NCBI RefSeq assembly: GCF_954871325.1
Contig: NC_088775.1
Span: forward strand, 29,303,561-29,367,560
Source of the DNA: Gordionus sp. m RMFG-2023
Lineage: Eukaryota > Nematomorpha > Gordioida > Chordodea > Parachordodidae
Direction: 5' to 3'
Length of the DNA stretch: 64,000 nucleotides
Under the pieces are notes generated by a model that was given only the letters and a program-made list of their open reading frames with translations, searched no databases and was not told the origin of the DNA. Shown piece after piece: positions 23,190-36,015 of this stretch (positions are counted from its first letter, which is position 1; each line of letters starts with the position of its first letter). Position numbers and translations under genes: made by a program.

Positions 23190-24484
23190 GATATAAGAAC
23201 CACCCATTTTCGAGGGTATTGTGAGAAACCCAAATTAATCTTCCAATTTAATATTTAAACTAATTTCTAATATGCTTCTAAAAAATTCATGAACACGATT
23301 AATTTCATTATTTATAAAAAAAGGAAGAAGATCTAAAAATATTAATAGAAATAACCACCAAGTCTTTGATAACTCTTATTACAAAAACATTTTTAAGAGC
23401 TAAAAAATTATTTTTATTTAATAATAATCAAGATATTAGACAAAAATTGAAAATAAGTAGAATATCTTTTTTGTATAATAATTTATGAAATTTAATCAAA
23501 GGTTAAAAAAGGTATATAATTATAAAGTTGCCTTTATATGTATAAAATACTTTATTGAAATATATTTATAAAAATTATGGCATATAGATTATTTGAAGAC
23601 ATTAAGATATACACTTATTTAGAGTATTAACTAAAAAAAAATTTAGTAAAGTATATATAAAAAATAATTACTTATATTTACGAATGTTTGAATTTCAAAT
23701 AAACTTAATAGGTATGACATTTAAATTATGGGTAATATGTATAGCGTTGAATGTTATTCATTTTTTTTGAGCTTTAAAATATTATTTACCGCATTAATTA
23801 AAAAATTATAAAATAAAAACCCATAGTAAATATTTGAATTTATGTTTTTTAATTTCGCGGTAATATAAATAAAAATAATAAAATAGGAACTATTATATCT
23901 ACTGCACCTTTTTTGTGCTAGTCATAATATTTCTGAATACTGCCATATTTTATATTTATGATTGTATATAGTGTTTTGTAGATTTGATGGAAAACATTTC
24001 CATATTTTTTAATTTGTTTGTAAATTAAATTATTTAACTTGTAAAACTGTTAAAATAACATATTTATATTCTTAACAATTTTTACAAGTTAAATTTTATT
24101 TACAAATAAATTAAATATGGAAATGTCTTCCATAATATCTGCACAAAATGTAATTGTAGTATTATTACAAAAATATAAACATCAGATATAACGTATGTGC
24201 TATCTTATTTTATTATTATTACCATATCTTCGATAAGAAATAGCAAATATATTTTATTTTTAGAACATGTATCAATAATATATCATTATAATTTAGAAGA
24301 TTATTATCAATTACTTTAATAAAAAATATCTTTATACTGAATAATTGATACAGATTCTAAATTAATATAATATTTTTTCACAACAGATTATTTTAATGTT
24401 CGGAATGATATTAAACTAAATTTCTATAAAAAATATTATCTGTTAAAGTATTTATTTGAATAGTAATTTTTGAACCATTTTAAT
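23190..24484. other. Unassigned AT-rich DNA around a small palindromic element
   Basis: Apart from the inverted-repeat element at 23987-24133, no gene, terminal repeat or protein fragment was recognised. Confidence 0.5.
23987..24133. mobile_element. Small palindromic MITE, ~60-bp inverted arms
   Basis: The left arm starts ATGGAAAACATTTCCATATT and continues through TTAACTTGTAAAACTGTTAA; the right arm is its complement with few mismatches, ending TATGGAAATGTCTTCCAT. The whole could fold into a single hairpin with a loop of about 20 bases. It has no coding capacity. No clear target duplication was found, so the superfamily is open. Confidence 0.75.
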
Positions 24485-25659
24485 CATAGGCGTAGCCGAG
24501 GGGGGGGGGGCAAGGGGAAATCCCCCCCCTTCAGAAATTTATCACTTTTTGTAAATATCATTTTTAGCTAATAAAAAATATCCCCCTTAGTCCTCCCCAC
24601 TCCCTGACCCTTAAATATGTATGCATATATCTTAAATAATAATTTGAAAGAAAGAATGTAAAAGTTGATACTTTTTATAAAACTATTCATCATAATTTAT
24701 AGATTTTTGGGAAAATAAATTTATAAATATATAAAATGAACCAAAAATGTTTTTTAATAAATGGAATATAAGCCAAAGATAAGTCATAAGACAGAAGCGA
24801 AATGTATTATAATTATTAATAATAGATCCATAAAATTACTAAATAATATAATATATCAAATATAATTTTTTATAAAGTGACTAATTTTAATTTATTTATC
24901 TTAATAAAAGTAAAATATAATTATAAAACTATTGATAAAATTAAATCATAAATTAAAAAATTATTAAAGCACAATACAAACAGTGGAATATTATATGTCG
25001 TAGATTTTCAGTATATCTAATTATCAAATGACAATCAAGTAATTTTTACCAATATAGCGAATTATATATTTTACAGAAAACTATAAAATATTGAGGACAT
25101 CAGAAAATATCTTAAAGCATTGTGGAATGAATAATATAAAGATTAAATTTTAATATCATTTTTACTTAAATAAAATAGATGGCGTTAAATAATTGAATGC
25201 AAATTGTTGCTATATTTAATATCAAGAGCATTAATTAGTAAAATTTGTTAAATTATTAACTGTAATATATTCTCTAACTGTCAAATATGTCTGTAAAAGT
25301 GGAATTTTACCTAGTATTTTATAACTAATTCTATATAATAGAGTAAAATCAACTATATGTCTACTTACTTTTATAAATAAATTTCTTATAATTGTTTGGA
25401 ATAAATTATTACCATGCTCTTATATTAAGGTATATACAATACAAGTAATTTATTATATTTTTATTTTATATAAACTAATAAAAATATATTTCATATTTGT
25501 TCCAGGCTTATTTTTTTTATTAAAATTTGTAAAAATATTTTATGACTATATATAGACTAAAGTAACCCTGCCGAAGGCCGGGGAAAAGCGGGCCGAAGAG
25601 CCCCCAGTAATTTTTCAATTCCTTCCCCCCCCCTTATGAAAATCCTGGCTACGCCTATG
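24485..25659. mobile_element. Non-autonomous hAT with G-run ends and GC hairpins
   Basis: The ends are CATAGGCGTAGCC and, reverse-complemented, CATAGGCGTAGCCAGGATTT, each followed by a G run. The flanks ATTTTAAT (24477-24484) and CTTTTAAT (25660-25667) agree at 7 of 8 positions, the hAT target-duplication length. No transposase is legible in the AT-rich interior. Near the right end (25568-25605) a GC-rich block containing GCCGAAGGCCGGGG resembles, in reverse complement, the hairpin block at 54599-54662. A short relative lies at 59106-59505. Confidence 0.88.
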
Positions 25660-25686
25660 CTTTTAATGAATAATTTATATTTTAAT

Positions 25687-25716
25687 TTTTGATTGATAGG
25701 GGGGGGGGTGTCTACG
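25687..25716. mobile_element. Isolated hAT-type terminus
   Basis: The plus strand reads a ten-G run followed by TGTCTACGCCATTG; its complement, CAATGGCGTAGACA, matches the terminal type of nearby hAT copies. It faces left, so its element should lie to the left, yet no partner terminus or 8-bp repeat was found; the rest may be lost or interrupted by the 24485-25659 element. Confidence 0.5.
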
Positions 25717-26265
25717 CCATTGATTTTATCATTTAAATAGCTTCTGTATTTATTAATAAAACGTATAGTCTTACATGGTTTTTATGTTTTATAATTTGAA
25801 TTTAAAATGACTAGAACAAAAAAATACAAAAACCGGTTCAACATAATATATAATTAATATAGTTTCATAAATTTAAATAAATATATATCATTTTTATTGT
25901 ATTCAACAAATACATTAATTAAAATTATTTTCTAAACAATTTATACAATAAAATTAATTTAAAACTCCTCCGCTCCTTACCAAAAAGATGCTAGTTGTGA
26001 CTCCCTTATCAGAGTTTTGAAAAGCGGCGCTCCAGGTGTTTTTTGGGGAAAGTAGCTATCATGGAGCGAAATAAAGATAGTTTTGAAAGTTATTAGATAT
26101 TAAATGATTTTTTATTTGCAGAAAAACGGACCGCAAAATGCCGAATAGGTTTTTTTTAAATTCAAACCGATTATTTTTTATAAACGCAAGGCCGTTAAAA
26201 CTCTTTTTTTCATAAATTGGAGTCATAAAATTATTTATAAATTGATTCATAAAATTTTTTTTCTA

Positions 26266-26400
26266 TATCCAGGTCGGGCAGTATTTTTTTAAAAAATTGA
26301 GCCCCACCCGGGTTTATAATTTTTTTTAAAATACCCGAGACGGACCAGGCCTGAAAACTTAAATCGCTGGTCGGGTGGTGCAGTTAGTATCCCTGCAGGA
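26266..26400. repeat. GC-rich CCGGG-type dispersed repeat, copy 1
   Basis: A patch of strikingly higher G+C, with CCAGGTCGGGCAG, CCACCCGGGTTT, ACCCGAGACGGACCAGGCC and GGTCGGGTGG separated by T/A runs, ends near CCCTGCAGG. It resembles the bounded element at 57685-57853 in the GGGCCTGAAAA-type segment and the patches at 37725-38240. Confidence 0.55.
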
Positions 26401-26693
26401 CTTTGATTGAAAAAGTTTACATTTTTTTGCTAACCTGTGATGACTTATGTTTATATGAACATCGTACATAGCATAGGTATATGTCATCCGGTGCCATTAT
26501 ACAGCATAGACAATCTATATAAATATTCTTTAAATGCTTTCTGCATGCATTATCGATTCACAATTAACTATATTGATTGGTTGCCTTTATTATTAATATA
26601 AAATAATTTGTATATAATTATAATTTGTTGAAATGTAAATTAATTAATGCGACATCAACAGATCTAAAATATTCCTTAATTACTTCTATCCTC

Positions 26694-27092
26694 TTAATTC
26701 AATTTCCCAATTTCTATTGGATCCTCTAATGCCTCACATGCGTTAGATTTATTCAATATTATATTCTCATATAAGCATCTTTTGACTCGGTGATTAATTG
26801 CTGAATTGACTGTATCATAATATATATATTGATAAATAAAAATTAAAAGATTTGAAAAATAAAATGGGGAAAATAAGATATCCCCTTTCCCCAAAAAACT
26901 GCCACTATATTTACGAACACACTCTCTTAAAATTTTTCCCTCATAAAATTTTTTCCTATATCCATATCTCGAGATGGAAAACTTAAAGGATGAAGGAATA
27001 CATTTTAAAAATTTTATGGTAGATAAAATTATGTTTTTTAATAAAATTATTTTTGTACATATAAATTTTTTAACACTTATATTGCATCTCAT
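26694..27092 (-). other. Unrecognised open frame of 132 codons
   Basis: A minus-strand frame of 132 residues, rich in Ile, Lys, Phe and Tyr as expected of AT-rich DNA, with a less biased end (HRVKRCLYENIILNKSNACE). I recognise no domain. It could be an exon of an unknown or decayed gene, or chance. Nothing in its surroundings supports expression. Confidence 0.2.
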
Positions 27093-30000
27093 TTGAACTT
27101 TTTAAAGTTTAATTTACGAAAGAAAAAATCAAGAATTATTGTTATATGAAATCTACTGGGTAAGGGTTACATAGAATTACGTTTTGCAAATATTTTTTCT
27201 TGTCATCACTATGACCATCCCTCCTAGTTATAATTTTGTATAAGGAATTAGGATTAAAAAACTTGCAAGTCTTATATTGAGCCAAATTTTGAAGACTTTG
27301 GTGGTAGACAAACATTTAAAGCGGATATAGCCAATCATGAATATATTTACCACAAAAAAATAGGATGGAATCTCTATAATACTTTTGTAATTTATCAATG
27401 GCTATTGCCAAGGGAGAGATATATACATTGATTTACTAAATCTTCCAAATATTCTACCTCATTATTTTTCAAATTTAAAAAAATTAATTTTTTCATAACA
27501 CTGTTGTGTACACCCAAGGGAAGTTTTTTTAAAATAATGTAATTTTTATCGAATTAAAATAAAATTTAATATATTGCATATTTAAAAAAATACAGGTATA
27601 AGCTTTTATATCCTAGAAATTCATAATCAAAGAGAAAACAATAGAAACTTTGTATATAAAAAAATATATTGATTAATTTTATAAGAATTATGGGTGTATA
27701 TATATATAATATATAAATTATGTTTCTAAAAAATAAGAATGACTTCAAAACATTTCTAAAAGGATTATTAAATGAGGCCAATAAAAGAAAAGGACTATAA
27801 AAGTAACTAAATAAATCATTTTAAGAAAGGTGTGTGATTATCCAAGGTAAAAGTGGATGCTCAAAAAGACCGCAAATATCTAAAGAGATCCTTTATCATA
27901 GGTTAAAACCCTCGCTTGAATTTATGATGCCTATTTTAATTAATTGGAGGGCCTCATTATTACTAAAGAATTCCCAGGGTGTTGGTACGATGGGCCTGTA
28001 AATAACAATTTGAAAGAATTTAATTATAGTATATATATATATTGTATCTTTTACTCTAGCTTTATTTTAAAATAAACTAATTCTAGATATACTAGATAGA
28101 CGTTTTCAAATATTTATATATTATTTATTTATTATCTAAATCTAAAAAAGATACAAAATTATCATGTATAACTAATCTAAGGTAAAAGTATTTATGATAT
28201 ACCTACCCTGACTGTTACACTATAATTGCATATGAATAAATCAATGACATTTTTTTGCTAATATCAGCAAAAACATAATTTTTACATGCGAAAGTATATT
28301 TTAATTGTTATGTTATATGGTTACCTAGGCTAGCCCTGATGTCCCCTTACCTTTTAAATATTTTAATTCCTTCTATTTATATAATTTTCATTCAATATTA
28401 TAATAGTGTAATAATATCAGACATCTCGAAAAATATTAAGCAATCATCATTTGTAAATTTATGCATAATTATATCTTATAAATAAATTTGTTATTATGCT
28501 ATTGTTTCCAGGCTCCGGGGATGAAATACATTTAAATTGTCGTTATTGTGTAACATGTTTTCTTTTTAGGTGTTTTAAAATTTTTTTGATTAAATAGTAT
28601 GATTTATAATTTTCACCTTTTCTTCTTTAAAATTATTTTATAAAATTTATTAAGAACTGAGCTGATTGATAGCCTAGAAAAGTATATATAGTTTTAAATA
28701 ACAATTATTTATAATAATATGTAAATTAATGTTTTTTTGTATTAGCATAGAAAAATCCAATCTCATTTAGTTTTATAATATTTTTTTAACATATTTATGG
28801 GTTAATCATACCAGTTTTATTTTAAAAATCTTAAAATAGATAAATAAATAAATTCTTTTTATTGGTATTATTATATTAAGTATGATAGTTTATTTTATTA
28901 TAATCATCACATAATATAATGCAATATAAATAAAGAACGATATTAATAATTATTATAACCAATAAATATTCATAAGATAACATTTTTTGGTGACAATAAA
29001 AACTGACATATTTTTATCTTTATATATTATAATTATAAATATAATATATCAAATATTTCAGAAATAAATCATGAATATATTTTAATTCTTTTATATTTTA
29101 AAATTGAGTTTTCTATTCTAATAAGCAAGCAATTAAAAATCATTGCAAAAAGTTTAGACCTACCTCTCTTTCAATCAATTATAATATAATTATATTGATT
29201 TCACAAATAATAAATACAATTATAAAATAAATGTAAATCTCTTCATTTATTGAGATTTCAATAAATTTATTAAATCCCTAATTAAACAAAATTTTTGTTA
29301 GAATATTTAACAAAAATGGCGCCATTAAAAAGGGGGGGGGGATCAGTTCCTCTGAACACCCCCCTCAAAAATGTTGATTTTTTTAATGATTGATCTATTT
29401 TGCTAATCTAAGATAGAATTTCCTGTGTCAAGGGTTAACCAATTGGAATGTGAATCATTTTATCTTGATTTATCAAAGAATAAATAAAAAGTGTAAATGA
29501 AAAATTACACCAATGGAGATGTTTGTTTGCTTTATAAAATATTAAACAAAATCACAAAATTTCAAGCGTGAAGGGGATATTAATATTTCAAAATCATTGT
29601 TATTGTTTATTTATTTTCAAACAGACCCTTCTTGGTCGTCTTTATCTTTGTAAGAAAAATAAAAAAAATTGCGTCAGTACCCAATATAGACAGATTCAAC
29701 TAGGCTATATAATATATAAAAGTAAAGTTTATATATATAAGTCACGACACGATAACTTAAAATAAAACACATAAAAAAATTATTGTAATAAAATTTTAAG
29801 TGAGAATATTTTAAAAAGAATGGTAAAAATCATAAAATAAATTATAATTTTTTAAAAATAAATTATTTTCCTTTTAGGTAAACATTTTATCCTATATAAA
29901 AAGGAAACGATTAAAAAAATTATTATGATAATTTATTCATAGTATTTTTTTTAATGTGTGCGACATACTTTAAATTCTTGTTAGACGGGAAGACTCCCTG

Positions 30001-32724
30001 TGTAGTAGCCTGCTTGACTCATCAAATTTTTTAAATATATCTCATAAATATTAAATTATAAATATTTAAAAAAAAAATTACTGGGAAAAATTATATATTT
30101 TTTTGTTATGCCTAGATTAGATGATGAATCTACTTTAATTGTAATTTAAAATAAGAGAAATTAAACTAATTCAAATAAATTTAAAAAATTTTTATATCTA
30201 AATTGAATTATTTTTTTCTTGTTTAATTTAGTTCAAATAATGAGCAAATATTATGATTTGGTTGAGGTTATACTCCGTAGATTAATAAATAAATTAGATT
30301 CCTCAGGAGTTATTTGCTATAAGGATAAGAAAGATTGGAAGCAAAATATTTCCTTCCTAACTTAGCCAAAATTGATATATCTTTGAGCCTGAGGGCGATA
30401 ATTCATAAAATAAATAAATATTATCTATTGGATAATTTCTGAAAGAAATATTTAATTTAATATTATTTTTGTAAAAAAAACACTTAATAATTTGATAATT
30501 TTTTAAGAATTTTTTTTGTATTGTTAATATCTAGCTTGTTCAATATATTTATATAACCAGACGACTGTTTATGATCAAACATCTTAAGAGAATTTTTTTG
30601 TTAATAACAAAATTGTATCAAATAAATCCTATATTGAAAATTTAGAGGTTAGATAAAACATTTTTAATTTGTTCAGCCATTTATAGACAATTGAATAAGA
30701 CTTTATGTAACTCACATTAACATATAAAGCCAATGGCGATATTACCCACCTCAAAATTTTTACCCCCTTCCCATTTATACTAAATCAACAAAAAAAAAGG
30801 AAAAAAAAACTACCTACCTTTCATTTTATGAAAATGACGATAGAATCTCCATAACTACAGCCCACCCCCTCCTCGCACTCCTAATTTCAAAAATTTTCAA
30901 TAATAATTTTTCCACCCCCTCCAATAAATAAATATGCGAACCAACAAGATATTAAGAAATACAAATAAAGGCATATCAGTAGTTTATTAAACGTATATTT
31001 AATATTATAAAGAGTTTCAAAAAACTATAACCTTAGTCAGAATTTAAAAAACCTATGTAACAACCCAAAGTTAGACCTTTCGTTATAATTTATTACCCAT
31101 TTTTGTTTCAAAAAAATTTGTTAATTAATCAATTTTTTTTAAAGTAAGTGTGCAAGTATAATAATTAAGTATAACTACTCATTTATACTATATTTTTATT
31201 CTAAGTTTAATTTTTTTTTGTTATATAGACTTTACAGCTCTGCTCGAATAGATACAGGTCAGATAAATCCCTCCCCCCTCCCATTTAACTTAGAACATTT
31301 TTTATAAACATCCTTTAGACTTGGATCTGATTAAAATTATTTTCGTTTATTAAGTTCTCTAAACTTCAATTTCATATTTCATATATTTCACGCAAGCGGT
31401 CTTCCATCTTTTATTTTACCTATGGCATTTAAAATAATTAATGAATTGTATATATATAAAGATTCTATACAGATTATAAAATTTTAAAGGATCTTGATTA
31501 TCCTATTTTCCATTAAACTATTTCTATTTTTCAAATAGCGAATTTAAAATATAGTAGACATTATAAAAAATCAGAAATTTTGTTAGGCGCAGTCGAACCG
31601 ATATTTTGTTTGGATGCAGTCAAGATTTATATTAATAAATATCCAGAATCTTAATTTATATTATAATTTGAAATCAAAATATTATACTGGTGTTTGTGAT
31701 TCATTTATTTATTTAATATCAATTTGACATAAATGTGCCCAAACCTTAGATTTATACAATAACCTGAAAATTGATCTTAAAACAAATAAAAAGGATACAG
31801 CTGCATATCTAATAATAAATTTTCTAAAAAAAAGAGATGAATTACTAAAATCCAATATTCATAATTTTGAGACCACAGATTTTAATAAATGTTTTCTTAG
31901 TTAAAATAATTTTAGAAAATCAAATTATATAGGAAAAAAAATTTACGAACCAAAGTAATATAAAAATATTCTTAAGAAAAATTTAATTGTGTTCCTAAAA
32001 AGGGATAATAGTTAAATTTAAAAATATTTAATTGAGTATGCAGGTTGCCTTATTAGCGGGGAGGATGAGACGCAATAAAAATATTTTTATTTTGTTTTTC
32101 CTCAATGTTTATTTTACTTTTGATTTGAAATGTTTTAAATATCAAATTCCATTAATAAATTTAAAAAAATTATTTCACAAAAATTCAAATGTTAATTCGA
32201 TTGGTCATTATTTTGACAAATCGGCTGATCATACGTAATTTCTACCTGTAATTGAGACTAATTCAAAAAAAGTTAGATGATAAAGTAAATTTTATATGAT
32301 GACAGTAAAATGTATATTTTTGATATATGTATGGTTTCACTCCAAAACTTTTCTGGTTATTATTGAGAACGCATTACCTTGAAAACATTGCCGCAAATGC
32401 TATCGTATACATCATTGCAAAATCATGATCATTTAAGAAATCTCTATATCAAAATTTATCATTAGCCGATTAATTTTTTTTTAATTAATAAAATTAAGAA
32501 CCCTGGAAGATTTGCATAATCATTTTCTTTTACATATTAATTTATATATAATTTGTTAATTGAAATATGTTTACTCCTATCTTTGATACTATTCTCTCAG
32601 TGAATATCTCTTAACATAGACGAAAAAAAAGGTTAATAACATTAATATAAGATAGAAGAATTATATTATATATTTTGAAAATTGTAAAAAGAATTATTTA
32701 ATAACAAAGAAATACTTATAAGTA
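27093..32724. other. Long AT-rich stretch without recognised genes
   Basis: Only short frames of low complexity are open here, and none resembles a known family. A nine-G run with inverted surroundings (29332-29366, containing GTTCCTCTGAAC) and a stretch starting CAATGGCGATATTACCCACC (about 30731), reminiscent of a hAT end, are the only structured spots. Neither has a partner that I could find. Confidence 0.5.
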
Positions 32725-32890
32725 TACAAGGACCTGGACATGAAAGAATAGCTCGTTAACATGGTTTGGACATGTGAATAGAGACTAAAGGTTTATATAA
32801 AGATAATTATAGAAAATCTGTGATACATGTAAGCAAAGAACAGGGAGACTGCTGAAAAGGACCGCACAAGTAAATGAAGAAGAATTCGCG
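32725..32890 (+). pseudogene. Faint LINE remnant (reverse transcriptase C-terminus)
   Basis: One frame reads SSLTWFGHVNRD around 32750-32786, close to the L.W.GHV.RM motif that ends the reverse transcriptase region of many non-LTR retrotransposons. A following basic stretch with GRLLKRTAQVNEEE recalls the GRP...W.d.v segment after it. Frames are interrupted, and only about 160 bp survive. Confidence 0.45.
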
Positions 32891-35734
32891 TGATAATCAT
32901 AGAATTTTTGATTATTATCAAAGTAAATGATAAAAGTGTCTAAATAAAAATAAAATTGTAAATATGAATCTAAATAAGTGAAAATGATTCACAATATTGT
33001 CTCTTAAATACGCGCGATCACAATTAGTCTCACACTATCGGAACAAATCATTATAATTTCCCAAATCTTTAACTTTATTTTCATTAGAATAATAAAAATT
33101 ATTTTATTATTAAATTTTTGATAACAATAAGATTAAGATCTGACTAAAAAATTAACAAATTTAATATTTTTCCAATCAGATCTAAATTTAATTTAATTTT
33201 TAGGTCTAACATAATATGTTTATGTTTTATTATAGCGAGAACCAATATGAGTTGAAATTTGAAAGGCGAAATTTTCTATTTTCTTTTTTGTTTGCAAGAG
33301 ATTAACAAAACAAGTTTCAAGGTGGATATTTTATTTATAAAAATAAATATTTATTATATTTTTGATTATTTTATTATGAAGAATACAACTATCTCAGGCC
33401 GGGACTTAGTCTGAAGACCAAACCGCCCTAAGAGAAAGCCTGACAGCTGACCTTCACTAATCTGCTTAAAAGCTAAGTTTTGTATAGTGACTGTTATGAA
33501 ATTATATTTAAAAAGCTTAAACTGCCATTTTTTGTTTTATTTAATAATAACTTGTAAAAATTTTTAACAATTATAAATTTAATCTAATTTTTTTAAATAC
33601 TAATGGTGTCAAGATAATATTTTTTATTTTAGAGGAGCTAAGTATCTCCTTTTCCTTTTTTCTGACTCCAATAATAAAATCTAAACAAGTATGTTCCTTA
33701 AGGATTCTCCAAAGTTAAAATTTTACTTTTAAAAAATTAAAATTATTGAAATTACGAAATCGAGTTTTGACGCACAATATATAAATGCAAAAATCATTGA
33801 CTTAGGACACACCATTAGTCTTTTTAGATATAATATATAAATTAATCCAATATAATAATATAAAATTTTATCATAAAAATTTAAAATTTTGATTTATTCT
33901 ACTTTGTTTTTTTTTTCAAAAATCACCAATAAAAGTTCAATAAACTAATTGTGCTTAAATATTTTCTTGATCTTCTGTAAAACTCCAATATTTTGGTGAA
34001 ATTCAATAATATTTCCAAGATTTTATTCGTGAATAAACGAGTTCGAATAATTATAAATTTTTTTGAATATTATTTTTGATTATTCGTTCTAACGAATAAA
34101 GAGAGGGCTATTATTTGTCAAAAATGTATTCTTATTTGATTCAAAAAAAAAATGGAATAGATTGTTATTCGGTAAAATTCGAATTAAATTGAATAACAAA
34201 TGATTTGTTTTCATGGGCCTAAATAGATATGATTTATTTTCTTTTGGCATCTTATAAACATAATTCCGATATATTACCTATAATTTAATTTGTGCAATAA
34301 ATTCTAAGTTTTTATTTTAAAATTAAATTTGGATCTAGTTACATTACTGAAAATAACTAAGTTTATATGGGCGATAACATAAGAAAGAGAAGAAGTAAAA
34401 TAAATCAGTTATAATATCCATTACAATAAATATTTGTAATTAAAACAATACAAAATAGTTATAATGAATTACAAAATCTATTGAAGAACCCCTTAAAAAA
34501 AATTCTCATTTTAAACCAAGGTTCGCACATGCCTCGCAAAAAAATATAAATTAAAGATATCTGATTTAAATTGTAATTTAAATATAAAATTTTAAACTTA
34601 TAATTTTTTTTAAAAAAATTGTTTATTTAAGTCGCATTTATTTATACTTATAATATATTTATAATTGTATATCATTTTATTTTATATAATATTTCGATTC
34701 TCATCATTATTTTATATTCAAAAATATCATTTTTTAAATAAAAATAATTATATAAACCTTTAAGCTAAAAAAAAATGAGATAGAATATACATGTAAGGTA
34801 TATTTGGTATATTTGGTATATATCTTTGTTTATGATGATGAATTTTACGAATAAATATTTAATAATTAGAAAAAGCTTCTTCTCCTTTTTGCGCTTACAG
34901 ACAAAATACCTCCAAAAAAATTAAGGTGAATTTTTTATTTTTACCCAAACCTTATTTTATTTTTACGATCATATTTAATTTATGTTATGGAAAAAAAAGA
35001 TAAAAATTTTTTTATTGTAATTTTTTTACAATCGAATGTTGTGAGACATATTGTCCAAATTCGAGAATCTAAAATTGACATTATTTGACGTATAAATAAA
35101 CGTTTTGAAAATTTTTTTTATTTATTTTTAAATAAGGAAGAAAGATGGATAGTTTAGGTGAGCCACTCTTGTGCTCACATTATTATACTTTATAAGAAAA
35201 TTTTTTTTAAAAAATTAAACCTCTATGGGAATATAATATCAGTGATCTGCAGAACCTGGATGAGCCCTAAAATAGTATGATTCAAAAGGGTAAAAACCCT
35301 GGAAATTGGAGTGGTAGGGAAAACCGAAGATCATGCGAGCCCTAAGACAAACGTTAATAAAATGAAAACTGCTTGATAATTCTAAATGAATAAGGTCTCA
35401 TTTATTAAATAATTTCTGGAAGGAATGAATCATACTCCGGGGAAAGTCAAACCTATGCATACAGCTATAATAATAACCTAGGCATATAAAAATATATACA
35501 TGATAATAGATTTATGTAAAAATAATATTAAAACTTCCGGAAACTAGTTCCCCTTTCAGATATACACTATTCTTTAAAATTTTATTTGATATGAACTTAT
35601 TTTCTGTTCAAATAAAGCATAAATTTTATACCAGAGGGTTTAATCTTCTACATATTTTTAAAAAAATATTGGATTTGAAAGAGTTATTTATAAGGGTAAA
35701 AATTGATGATACTTTATTATATGAAGTGAAAATT
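32891..35734. other. AT-rich DNA without recognised genes
   Basis: No coding sequence, terminal repeat or RNA gene was recognised. A moderately GC-rich patch at 33396-33470 (CAGGCCGGGACTTAGTCTG) may be an old repeat fragment, but I could not assign it. Confidence 0.45.
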
Positions 35735-35866
35735 TAATTAAATTCTTTTATATTAAGTAAAATTTTAAAGTTAAAGTAGCGCGCTACCTAGCTACATCCT
35801 GAAAAAAGGATCGCGTTACCGATATCCTCATTTCGAAAAAGTAGCGTCACTTTAACAACCTAGTAA
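35735..35866. mobile_element. hAT-like terminal fragment with TAGCG motifs
   Basis: The segment holds AAAGTAGCGCGCTAC (35775-35789) and its near-complement GTAGCGTCACTTT at the far end, which finishes TTTAACAACCTAG. Reverse-complemented, that end reads CTAGGTTGTTAAAGTGACG, close to the terminus CAGGCTTGTTAAACGATC of the ZBED-type hAT at the left of the window. Only one end is visible. Confidence 0.45.
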
Positions 35867-36015
35867 AAATTTATAAAATTATATGATAAAATGTGACGAA
35901 TAAATTATTTTAGTAAAAACAAAATCATTAGAGTTTTGTAACTTTAAAAGAAACCCCAGCACTCATAAGAACCCGGGGTTCATATGATCCCTGATTTCTC
36001 CTATATATATATTGC

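Larger units (their letters stand above)
20105..23190 (-). pseudogene. Non-LTR retrotransposon 3' region (REL-endonuclease type), split by hAT
   Basis: On the minus strand, 23190 to 22712 reads ALTAWVSLAPPEAVLPTIL, WLEALPSRNLSNLLSDGQL, then CIKCKILVDSKGRHGLNC, a C-x2-C-x9-H-x3-C zinc motif. The reading resumes on the other side of the hAT insertion at 20298 with LSLDDGLRPDGLTFVPW. Many animal mobile-element proteins have this order, a CxxC...HGLSC finger followed by RPDG...W....LVWD. The RPD...D pattern and the preceding finger suggest a restriction-like endonuclease as in R2-type LINEs; that subclass is my inference. The copy has in-frame stops and a 12-G run (22977-22988), and its reverse transcriptase domain was not found upstream. 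Confidence 0.65.

Noticed and set aside
26059-26250. 63-codon minus-strand frame as a hAT C-terminus (KSFNGLAFI)
   Set aside because: One short resemblance to RLNGLALL without the preceding NERTFS signature; too weak to claim.
30731-31290. CAATGGCGATATTACCC to a C/T-rich patch as one hAT copy
   Set aside because: The right side does not form a convincing inverted partner and no 8-bp duplication was found.
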